Assembly (NCBI GenBank): GCA_963989245.1
Contig: OZ022346.1
Span: forward strand, 55,641,299-55,705,298
Direction of reading: 5' to 3'
DNA length: 64,000 bases
Source: Nansenia antarctica
Taxonomy: Eukaryota; Chordata; Actinopteri; Argentiniformes; Microstomatidae
Below, one piece after another: positions 31,337 to 41,800 of this stretch; within the stretch, counting starts at the first letter, position 1; every line of letters starts with the position of its first letter. Position numbers and translations under genes: made by a program. The notes beneath the pieces were generated by a model. It saw only the letters and a program-made list of their open reading frames with translations. It had not been told where the DNA came from and did not search any database.

Positions 31337-32412
31337 AATCCGTCCGGACTGTCCTGGGCCCAGAACTTAGGCCTTTTCTGTGTTCAGGGCCTTGACGGCC
31401 CTGTGGTAGAAGCAGTCCTTCAGTCTGTTTGTCTTAGCGGCCGGGGTCCTGTACCTCCTGTTCGAGGGCAGCTTGACAAAGTGTACGTGCCCAGGGTGGG
31501 TCGGGTCCCTGGAGATCTTGGAGGCCCTCCTGAGACAGCGTGTGTTGTACAGCTCCTCCAGAGAGGGGAGGGGGGCGCCGGTGATCTTCTGTGCTGTTCT
31601 CACGACTCTCTGTAGCGCGTTTCTCTCCGCTGTTGTGCAGCTCTAGAGACGTGCCCATGATGATGAGCAGGTCGGCCAGGGGGAAGTCTCGCAGGTAGTT
31701 AAAGAAGTTCTGAGGAAGCTCTTCCCCGAAGAAGACGATGTCAGGCTTGACCACGCCCTTACAGGTGGGACACTTAGGAACCACCCCCTTCATCACATCA
31801 GGACGCAGCTCTTCTCCCTTGTATTCTCTCAGACACACAGTACAAGTAGCAGTAGCAATTTAGCAAATGTGCCATGTGCCTCCACCAGCATCCCAGGAGG
31901 AATCCCTGCCATTCTCTCTAACCCGTCGATATTCTGTGTGTACATCCTGAGAAGCTGACCCTTGTCGTGGAGGAGTCGTACAAAGTAGTGTGTCAAGTTG
32001 GGCTGGTAGTTCCCGGGGTAAAGTTATTTAGCCAGGGCAAAGAAGGGCTTGGGGTTGTGGTGAAAGAAGTTGATCTCAAATATGGTTTCTGCATAGGACA
32101 GGTCGTACTGTTGGAGGTTGTCATAAAGACCACTGCCGGGGGACCTGAAGTCTGGTATGCCACTAGGGGTGCTGATCCCTGCCCCTGCCATCACCACAAT
32201 CCTTTTGTACTCTCGCTCTCTGATGTTTTTAGCGATATCCTCCAGGGTCAGCTGCTGCTTGGAGCTCCCACCCCCCCTGGAGAACAGCCCTCGAGCCCCA
32301 TCCCACCAGAGGCAGTGTCGCCTCCAAATGGCAGGTAGTGGTTGTTGACCACCTTTGAATCTCTGTGTCCTGTCCTGAGCTGAACACAAACCCTCAGCAC
32401 TAGCTGCCATAC
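31337..32412 (-). pseudogene. sirt3: sirt3-LINE chimera, array copy 4 (1076 bp)
   Basis: A full unit from AATCCGTCCGG to GCCATAC. It differs from copy 1 mainly by a shorter C-run (CTCCCACCCCCCCTGG). Confidence 0.85.
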
Positions 32413-33495
32413 AATCCGTCCGGACTGTCCTGGGCCCAGAACTTAGGCCTTTTCTGTGTTCAGGGCCTTGACGGCCCTGTGGTAGAAGCAGTCCTTCAGT
32501 CTGTTTGTCTTAGCGGCCGGGGTCCTGTACCTCCTGTTCGAGGGCAGCTTGACAAAGTGTACGTGCCCAGGGTGGGTCGGGTCCCTGGAGATCTTGGAGG
32601 CCCTCCTGAGACAGCGTGTGTTGTACAGCTCCTCCAGAGAGGGGAGGGGGGCGCCGGTGATCTTCTGTGCTGTTCTCACGACTCTCTGTAGCGCGTTTCT
32701 CTCCGCTGTTGTGCAGCTCTAGAGACGTGCCCATGATGATGAGCAGGTCGGCCAGGGGGAAGTCTCGCAGGTAGTTAAAGAAGTTCTGAGGAAGCTCTTC
32801 CCCGAAGAAGACGATGTCAGGCTTGACCACGCCCTTACAGGTGGGACACTTAGGAACCACCCCCTTCATCACATCAGGACGCAGCTCTTCTCCCTTGTAT
32901 TCTCTCAGACACACAGTACAAGTAGCAGTAGCAATTTAGCAAATGTGCCATGTGCCTCCACCAGCATCCCAGGAGGAATCCCTGCCATTCTCTCTAACCC
33001 GTCGATATTCTGTGTGTACATCCTGAGAAGCTGACCCTTGTCGTGGAGGAGTCGTACAAAGTAGTGTGTCAAGTTGGGCTGGTAGTTCCCGGGGTAAAGT
33101 TATTTAGCCAGGGCAAAGAAGGGCTTGGGGTTGTGGTGAAAGATGTTGATCTCAAATATGGTTTCTGCATAGGACAGGTCGTACTGTTGGAGGTTGTCAT
33201 AAAGACCACTGCCGGGGGACCTGAAGTCTGGTATGCCACTAGGGGTGCTGATCCCTGCCCCTGCCATCACCACAATCCTTTTGTACTCTCGCTCTCTGAT
33301 GTTTTTAGCGATATCCTCCAGGGTCAGCTGCTGCTTGGAGCTCCCCCCTCCCACCCCCCCTGGAGAACAGCCCTCGAGCCCCATCCCACCAGAGGCAGTG
33401 TCGCCTCCAAATGGCAGGTAGTGGTTGTTGACCACCTTTGAATCTCTGTGTCCTGTCCTGAGCTGAACACAAACCCTCAGCACTAGCTGCCATAC
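32413..33495 (-). pseudogene. sirt3: sirt3-LINE chimera, array copy 5 (1083 bp)
   Basis: A full unit with few differences (for example AAAGATGTTGATC for AAAGAAGTTGATC). It ends in CATAC (33491-33495), the target-site sequence, immediately before the BEL LTR. Confidence 0.85.
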
Positions 33496-34047
33496 TGTTC
33501 GGTTCTGTATCCCCACCGAACGGGGTGCCAAGAGATCAAACGTTGGAATAACTCAATTTGGTGATTTGTGGTTTATTGCAGTATAAAATGTTCACCACAG
33601 TCAGTAGCAGTAGCATTTGCAGTAGCAGGTTATAAACCTAAATGTAAAACGAAATATAAATGTAGATAACAGTCATGCAATGTATCAGAATATCAAGTCA
33701 TTTAGAAACATTCTCTTAATATTACAGAACAACATAACCCAACAGAGCAGTAAATACATTCGTTTTGTCATTTAGAAACATTCTCTTAATATTACAGAAC
33801 AACATAACCCTGCAGAGCAGTAAATACATTCGTTTTGTCATTTAGAAACATTCTCTTAATATTACAGAACAACATAACCCTGCAGAGCAGTAAATACATT
33901 CGTTTTGTCTTACCGGTAGCGTGTCCCTCTTGACTACTATGATAAACACAAGGCAGTTTCCGCCATTTTATCCCCGAAGCCCCTCCCACATTGTGGATAT
34001 CCGGGTTTGGAAATTAACCCCTTACAGTCACCCTAGTGAACGCAACA
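33496..34047 (-). mobile_element. BEL/Pao 3' LTR (552 bp)
   Basis: Same sequence and length as 5369-5920. On the minus strand a purine tract (GTAAAGTGGGAGG) ends exactly at the LTR, as expected of the polypurine primer site beside a 3' LTR. The outer flank is CATAC. Confidence 0.85.
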
Positions 34048-34393
34048 CCTCCCACTTTACCGACTGAACTGGTTCATGGAGGTCACAGACCATAACATCA
34101 TATCATAACACTTTTTTTTCTCTTTTTTTTTCTTTTTCTTTTTCTTTTCAATAGTCCAGCTGTACTTGCCAATCACGAAGAATGCCAATGTCACTGTTCA
34201 GGCACCTCCCCTGACAGAGGTGTAGTGTTCTGTCATGGTTTGGTTCATGAGTGTGGATTCAACTTCTTACTTCGTGTATGTGCAAGTGTGTTAGACATGG
34301 TGGCAGCGCATGGCGTTCACCAACCAGCCTAAAGGGGTTTGGGGCGGTGACGTCCTGAGGCAGTGTCTACAGAACCAGGGGGATTGGGCGATG

Positions 34394-36480
34394 TCAGTCG
34401 ACGAGGCCAGTGTCAGGCCTAGGAAGGCCACTAGTCTTCCACGGGGATGAGGACCACAAGTCGATCCCACAAGTATCACCTTCCAGTCCGGTTCGTCCAA
34501 GGAGCAGACTGTTAGGGTTCACATTTTCGACAGAGTCTTCTTGTTCTTTTGCCCTGGCGTCAATCGGTCTTTCGTTAGTTAGGTTAGCCGCTTGGTAGAA
34601 GAGGGTTTGGAGTTTACTCCAGGTGAGCGAGCCTATCGTCCCTCCAAGGCTTGAGAGTGCTCTCTTCATGAGCTTTACTGCGGCTTCAGCAGCCCCATTG
34701 CGATGAGGTGCGTCGGCCGGGTGAAAGTCCCATGCCCACACTGTTCTTTTCTTAACGGCATCCTTGATTCCGAAAGGGCCAAAGAGGTCAAGCGTGGTGT
34801 ATTCAAATGGGCCAGCACGCTGTGAGCGCTCTGGTGGCAGGTCGCTCATCATCTGCTGGCACAATCTCCCTTTCTGTTTACGGCAGGTGACGCACTCGTT
34901 CACAGCTTTCTTTACCTTTCTTTGGCCTTGCACTACCCCCGCCTTCTTCCTTGTGCGCAGCAGTGTGGTGGCAATGCCTTCATGGTTCCTTTCATGGGCT
35001 TCTCTTGTTAGTAGGGTGGCTAGCCATGAATGGAATGGGATTAGAGGAACGGCTGTCCCGTCTTCAATCCAGGACTGGATTCTGCCTCCACAGAGAAGGA
35101 GTCCCGTGTTCTTATCCTTGTGGACCACCAAGCGGTCCAGGGTCGAGTCATGGAACTCAAAGCCATCTTGGGCTGCGAGGGCCAGGTCTTGGAAGGCTCC
35201 TGCTCTTTCCTCAGCGGACAGTATGGAGCCGTTTGCCTCCCACTTTAGTGGGTCCGGAGCCTGGCGTCTCCTTCTCAGCCAGGTCTCTGCGGCTCGTCGG
35301 GTCCGGGCTATGGTTCCACAAAGCTTTGACAAGGAACTGAATTGTTGAGGCTCCACAAGGCGCACCAGTCCAATGCCCCAGGGTCTTCTCTGTTTGCCTG
35401 CCTCTTGCAACTGCTTATTAAGTTTGGTGTGATCAGTTCCCAACTTCTGCTGCCCACTGAACTCCTTACGGCTGCTGTCAAACTCCTGGCTCAACCTGCT
35501 GTTCTCCTCCTGCAGGGACACCAGAGACTGGGAGTTCACAGAAGCAACTTCCTTCAGCTCCTCAATCTCCTGGCACAGGCTACAGATCTTCAGGTTCTCT
35601 GAGCTGAGCTGCTCCTTGGACTTGCTGAGCTCTTCCTGGTACCTGGAATTCTGCTGATTCAGGGACTCCAACTGACTTTGCATCTCCTGTTTGGCACTGC
35701 GGAACTCCTCCAGCAGGGCCTCGCTCTTCTCCTGCTGCAGACGGCATTTCTCTTGTGTCAGCTGTTCCAGGGCCTCTGAAGTCTTCCCTGAGGTCTCGGC
35801 TGCTTCAAGCTGCTTGGAAAGAGCATTTTTGAGTTGGGCAAGTATATTTTTCTCCTCCGCTTGAGCCAGGACAGTCTCTTTGTATGCCATTGATGCTGAT
35901 CTCATGCTCCTTGCGAGGTGAGTGTCAGAGCGGTGGACAGCCAGGTCGACTACCTCAATGAGGTTGGGATGGGTTCCACCAACGGTTTTGCCCAGTGGGC
36001 CGTCCCAGAGGACGAGGTCTCCCACAATCTTGGTTGGCTGGGGAACAAGACGACCTTCACGGTGACTGATAAGGAGGTCTATCTTCTCAGGACGGACCAG
36101 TTCGTCAGTGGCAACGTCAGGGAAGAATTTCTGCAATTGCCTGGGCGAGACCGGCTGGTTCACCTCTGCGATGCTCTCCAGTCCGTAGCAGAGGATTTTA
36201 TGCTCTGCCACCTTTCCTTTGGGGGTTTTCATCCTCAGTCGCAGAGGGTACCTTTTTGTCACAATCGTCTTCCTCATACCCCCGATACCATGAATAATCA
36301 GCTTGATATCCTCGCCGCATAGACCAAGACGACCGGCTGCTTCGTTGGTAATGTAGTTCGTGTCGGAGGCGAGGTCGATCAGAGTGCCGATGAGGCAGCC
36401 AGAATTTGTTGTCGCATTCAGCAGCATCATCACTACAGGGTGTTCCTTCTGTCCAACTCCATCTCCAGCATTGGTGCATA
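34394..36480 (-). pseudogene. BEL/Pao pol with RT region replaced by a coiled coil
   Basis: One open minus-strand frame. From the first Met (36433), residues 1-180 are the retropepsin-like region (IGTLIDLASDTNYIT, ISHREGRLVPQ, LWDGPLGKTVGG). Residues about 185-348 are a Glu/Gln/Leu-rich coiled coil unlike BEL. Residues about 350-679 are the region before the integrase and the integrase itself, with the zinc module H480-x3-H484...C514-x2-C517 and DLFGPF. The frame enters from upstream (SFKVSSTVCTN). Reverse transcriptase and RNase H are absent, and the integrase core lacks its middle (KKRTVWA joins WDFHPADAPHRNG). The element cannot transpose on its own, yet about 680 codons remain open. Confidence 0.85.
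35390..35881 (-). other. In-frame coiled-coil insert in BEL pol
   Basis: About 164 residues with heptad-like spacing, for example QLTQEKCRLQQEKSEALLEE, LESLNQQNSRYQEEL and ENLKICSLCQEIEELKE. Composition and periodicity fit a large structural or motor-associated host coiled-coil protein. I cannot name the donor gene. No intron is present, which suggests capture from an mRNA. Both junctions preserve the reading frame. Confidence 0.7.
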
Positions 36481-36743
36481 CAGTCGACGAGACTTTGAAG
36501 CTACATGTGATGTTGTGTGGTTAGCTAGCTTGCCAGAGGCAGGTGTGTGAGGACAGGTAGAGAGAGGAGGAGGGAGGTGGCAGGCAGGATGAACACACCT
36601 TCATGGATACAACACTAGAAACAGACTTATTCTTTGATTTGGTCTGTGGAGTGACATTCACATTCTGCAGGCTACATTCTATTTGGCTACATTAGTTTAG
36701 TATTTAGGCTAGTTTAAAAGTAAAAACCCACGGTATTTTCGTC

Positions 36744-36897
36744 GCAGAGGTGAACCAGCCGGTCTCGCCCAGGCAATTGCAGAAATTCTTCCCTGACGTT
36801 GCCACTGACGAACTGGTCGGTCCTGAGAAGATAGACCTCCTTATCAGTCACCGTGAAGGTCGTCTTGTTCCCCAGCCAACCAAGATTGTGGGAGACC
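36744..36897 (+). mobile_element. Inverted BEL pol fragment beside La
   Basis: The plus strand reads EVNQPVSPRQLQKFFPDVAT and on to PTKIVGDLVLC, the same region as 36170-36010 on the minus strand (one clear change, R to G before PEKID). It begins at the shared bases CGCAGAGGTGAACC and ends where the La glycine-rich region starts. Confidence 0.85.
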
Positions 36898-38140
36898 TCG
36901 TCCTCTGCCGCCGCCTCCTCTTCCTCTGCCACCACCTCTGCCTCGACGTTTATTGAGGGATTCCTGTTGGTCTTCAATGATCTTTTTCAGAGTTTCCCTC
37001 TCCACATCTCCCTCCATCACCTCCCATTCAACGTCTTTGTTTTTGATTTGCAAGTTCCCTTCATTTGCTTCCTTGGCCTTATCATAAGCCTCCTTGGCAC
37101 TCCCTCTGAAGAGAATGGTACCCTCTTTGGCACCCCTGGTGGTCAAATCAATCCATTTGATCTGACCATGACCTGAGAACAGTTCGTGGAAGTCCTCTCT
37201 TGAAACGTTGTCGAGATCGCCTGAGAATTTCAGTAAGCATCCAGTCTGCTCATCCAGAGATTTCATTTCCTCTTCCTCTGCTTGTTTTTGCTTTTCGTCC
37301 TTATCATGTTTAGCTTTAATCTTTGATTCTGCTTTCATCAGTTTCCTCTCCTCTGCTTTCTTTGCGTGGTAGTCCTCTCTTGAAAGTATGACCATCTCAT
37401 TGTCTTTGAACGATTTGGTATCTGTGCGTGCAAGAAACTCCTTAGACGCTTCTTCAGTGTCAAAAACCAGGAACACTGAGCCCTTGAACTGCTTCTGCAA
37501 GTTTCTTCTCATCTGAATGTTATCTATGGTTCCTTTCACATTCAGCCACTCCTGAATTTCATCAAGAGTTGTTTCAAGTGGAAAACCTTTAATGTACACA
37601 GATTTGTGTTTGATAGCATCTTTGTATGCATCATTCACTTCTGGCAAGGGCTTGGCTGAAGCCCTCCTGATTTTTGTCTTAAGGGCTCTGCACACAGCGT
37701 GCGATTTCTGTTGCGCGTCAACGTTCCATTTTGAAGTTTGAATGGAAGTCTATGAGAACATACAACAGAAATTGCATCGCACGCTGTGTGCATTGGGATG
37801 CGATGTTTTACGTTGTTCTCATAGACTTCCATTCAAACTTCAAAATGGAACGTTGACGCGCAACAGAAATCGCACGCTGTGTGCAGAGCCCTTTATCCTC
37901 ACTGATTTCCAAAAGGCCAGACTTGGACTTTTGCAAAGCTTCAATGATTATGTTGGAATCTGTGGTCAGTATTCTCAGTCTGTTAAATTTCAGCATGGTT
38001 TCCAAAGTCACCCAGCCGTCATCAAGCTGCAACTGTTCTTTGAGAAACTTGTCTCTGGGAAGGTTGTGATCACCAAAGTAGTACTCAATCTGTTTAACCA
38101 CCTTCAGCTCGGTTGGAGACATCTCGTTCTTCTCTGCCAT
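36898..38140 (-). pseudogene. ssb: La (SSB) retrocopy, intronless, split by a MITE, 3'-truncated
   Basis: ATG at 38140-38138. The La motif is clear (QIEYYFGDHNLPRDKFLKEQ, GWVTLETMLKFNRLR), followed by SEDK, then a 211-bp MITE. After it come RRM1 (KSVYIKGFPLETTLDEIQEW, FKGSVFLVFDTEE), a basic linker, RRM2 (CLLKFSGDLDNVSREDFHEL, GAKEGTILF) and IIEDQQESLNKRRGRGGGRG, where an inverted BEL fragment replaces the C-terminus. La binds the 3' oligo(U) of RNA polymerase III transcripts in the nucleus. The vertebrate gene has many introns and this copy has none, so it is a retrocopy. Apart from the MITE the frame is undamaged to 36898. The missing C-terminus lies at 3010-3108 on the opposite strand. Confidence 0.88.
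37682..37892. mobile_element. Palindromic MITE, PIF/Harbinger-like, 3-bp TSD
   Basis: 211 bp with near-perfect terminal inverted repeats of about 80 bp (AGGGCTCTGCACACAGCG... at both ends) and a short centre. It is flanked by TTA (37679-37681 and 37893-37895), i.e. a TWA-type 3-bp duplication as in PIF/Harbinger elements. Removing it and one TSD restores codon continuity of La (SEDK then TKIRR), which proves the insertion point. Confidence 0.85.
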
Positions 38141-38161
38141 GATTAGTTGTGAGATATGCAA

Positions 38162-38193
38162 TGCTTTCAGAGATGTTACGTGACTGTCTCCAA
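38162..38193. repeat. 32-bp direct repeat, right copy (La 5' leader)
   Basis: Identical to 2977-3008. Here it is the natural 5' leader about 25 bp upstream of the La start codon. After CCAA the two copies diverge (ACCGACTTTT here, CCGATCTGATG there). Confidence 0.9.
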
Positions 38194-38865
38194 ACCGACT
38201 TTTTACACTCCGCTAAATCACGTTGGCAAGAAAGCGGATTCTCCTGCGTGCTACGGAGCACGTCGAGGACCAAAATATAATTATTGCTTTGACACCCGGC
38301 ATGAGTGGGTGTTGGTTCCAACGCACCTGCTGTTCGTAGTTCCTCCGTTTGCAACACAGACTCTGGACCTTTCCATGAATTGAAGTGGTCTTGAAATCCA
38401 AAGTCCAAATAAAAGTAACAAACGAAAGTAACATATGTTGCCGCGGTGTGGTATGTACGCGTGTGTCAATGTTTGTTTGTATGTGTGTCACTTCTGGGTC
38501 GGGCCTATCCCCGATCGGAATTCAAAAGCAAAGTTATCAAACAAAGTTGTCAAACAAAATAACTTGTATCAAACAAAACTTGTATCAAACAAAACTTCTA
38601 TCAAACAAAACTTGTAACAAACAAAACAATCAATCTTTTCTAATGTGGTGGTTTATCGTGATGGTTGAAAAACTGTGTCGCACCCTCACGTGTCAGGACT
38701 CATCAAGCTCAAGCAAGGAGAGATCACTTCCTTATATCAATTATGTCCTTAGATTGGGCGACACCCATTTTCAAAATAAAAGTCTTTATGGGCCAAAGTA
38801 CCACTTTCAAAATACCATTCAAGTGGCTTTTCATAAATAATAATATAAAGCTTTTTTGGCTCCAA
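38194..38865. other. Region between La retrocopy and satellite
   Basis: It may include upstream La leader or promoter sequence. Positions 38535-38630 have a degenerate repeat of TATCAAACAAAACTTG. No exon recognised. Confidence 0.4.
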
Positions 38866-41800
38866 CAGTATATGTCTATGGGTCTCTACAATAATGTATA
38901 TGTCTATGGGCCTCTACAATAATGTATATGTCTATGGGCCTCTACAATAATGTGTATGTCTATGGGTCTCTACAATAATGTATATGTCTATGGGCCTCTA
39001 CAATAATGTGTATGTCTATGGGTCTCTACAATAATGTATATGTCTATGGGTCTCTACAATAATGTATATGTCTATGGGCCTCTACAATAATGTGTATGTC
39101 TATGGGCCTCTACAATAATGTATATGTCTATGGGTCTCTACAATAATGTATATGTCTATGGGCCTCTACAATAATGTGTATGTCTATGGGTCTCTACAAT
39201 AATGTATATGTCTATGGGCCTCTACAATAATGTATATGTCTATGGGCCTCTACAATAATGTATATGTCTATGGGCCTCTACAATAATGTATATGTCTATG
39301 GGTCTCTACAATAATGTATATGTCTATGGGCCTCTACAATAATGTGTATGTCTATGGGCCTCTACAATAATGTATATGTCTATGGGTCTCTACAATAATG
39401 TGTATGTCTATGGGTCTCTACAATAATGTGTATGTCTATGGGCCTCTACAATAATGTATATGTCTTTGGGTCTCTACAATAATGTATATGTCTATGGGTC
39501 TCTACAATAATGTATATGTCTATGGGTCTCTACAATAATGTGTATGTCTATGGGTCTCTACAATAATGTATATGTCTATGGGTCTCTACAATAATGTATA
39601 TGTCTATGGGTCTCTACAATAATGTATATGTCTATGGGCCTCTACAATAATGTAAATGTCTATGGGCCTCTACAATAATGTGTATGTCTATGGGCCTCTA
39701 CAATAATGTGTATGTCTATGGGCCTCTACAATAATGTATATGTCTTTGGGTCTCTACAATAATGTATATGTCTATGGGTCTCTACAATAATGTATATGTC
39801 TATGGGTCTCTACAATAATGTATATGTCTATGGGCCTCTACAATAATGTATATGTCTATGGGTCTCTACAATAATGTATATGTCTATGGGCCTCTACAAT
39901 AATGTATATGTCTATGGGCCTCTACAATAATGTGTATGTCTATGGGCCTCTACAATAATGTGTATGTCTATGGGTCTCTACAATAATGTGTATGTCTATG
40001 GGCCTCTACAATAATGTGTATGTCTATGGGTCTCTACAATAATGTATATGTCTATGGGTCTCTACAATAATGTATATGTCTATGGGCCTCTACAATAATG
40101 TGTATGTCTATGGGCCTCTACAATAATGTATATGTCTATGGGTCTCTACAATAATGTGTATGTCTATGGGTCTCTACAATAATGTATATGTCTATGGGCC
40201 TCTACAATAATGTGTATGTCTATGGGTCTCTACAATAATGTATATGTCTATGGGTCTCTACAATAATGTATATGTCTATGGGCCTCTACAATAATGTGTA
40301 TGTCTATGGGTCTCTACAATAATGTATATGTCTATGGGTCTCTACAATAATGTATATGTCTATGGGCCTCTACAATAATGTGTATGTCTATGGGTCTCTA
40401 CAATAATGTATATGTCTATGGGTCTCTACAATAATGTATATGTATATGGGCCTCTACAATAATGTATATGTCTATGGGTCTCTACAATAATGTATATGTC
40501 TATGGGTCTCTACAATAATGTATATGTATATGGGCCTCTACAATAATGTATATGTCTATGGGTCTCTACAATAATGTATATGTCTATGGGCCTCTACAAT
40601 AATGTATATGTCTATGGGTCTCTACAATAATGTATATGTCTATGGGTCTCTACAATAATGTATATGTCTATGGGTCTCTACAATAATGTATATGTCTATG
40701 GGCCTCTACAATAATGTATATGTCTATGGGCCTCTACAATAATGTATATGTCTATGGGTCTCTACAATAATGTGTATGTCTATGGGTCTCTACAATAATG
40801 TATATGTCTATGGGCCTCTACAATAATGTGTATGTCTATGGGCCTCTACAATAATGTATATGTCTTTGGGTCTCTACAATAATGTATATGTCTATGGGCC
40901 TCTACAATAATGTATATGTCTATGGGTCTCTACAATAATGTATATGTCTATGGGTCTCTACAATAATGTATATGTCTATGGGCCTCTACAATAATGTCTA
41001 TGGGTCTCTACAATAATGTATATGTCTATGGGCCTCTACAATAATGTATATGTCTATGGGTCTCTACAATAATGTGTATGTCTATGGGTCTCTACAATAA
41101 TGTCTATGGGTCTCTACAATAATGTATATGTCTATGGGTCTCTACAATAATGTGTATGTCTATGGGTCTCTACAATAATGTCTATGGGTCTCTACAATAA
41201 TGTATATGTCTATGGGCCTCTACAATAATGTATATGTCTATGGGTCTCTACAATAATGTATATGTCTATGGGTCTCTACAATAATGTATATGTCTATGGG
41301 CCTCTACAATAATGTGTATGTCTATGGGCCTCTACAATAATGTATATGTCTATGGGTCTCTACAATAATGTATATGTCTATGGGTCTCTACAATAATGTG
41401 TATGTCTATGGGCCTCTACAATAATGTATATGTCTATGGGTCTCTACAATAATGTGTATGTCTATGGGTCTCTACAATAATGTATATGTATATGGGTCTC
41501 TACAATAATGTATATGTCTATGGGTCTCTACAATAATGTCTATGGGTCTCTACAATAATGTATATGTCTATGGGCCTCTACAATAATGTATATGTCTATG
41601 GGCCTCTACAATAATGTATATGTCTATGGGCCTCTACAATAATGTATATGTCTATGGGTCTCTACAATAATGTATATGTCTTTGGGTCTCTACAATAATG
41701 TATATGTCTATGGGCCTCTACAATAATGTATATGTCTATGGGTCTCTACAATAATGTGTATGTCTATGGGTCTCTACAATAATGTATATGTCTATGGGCC

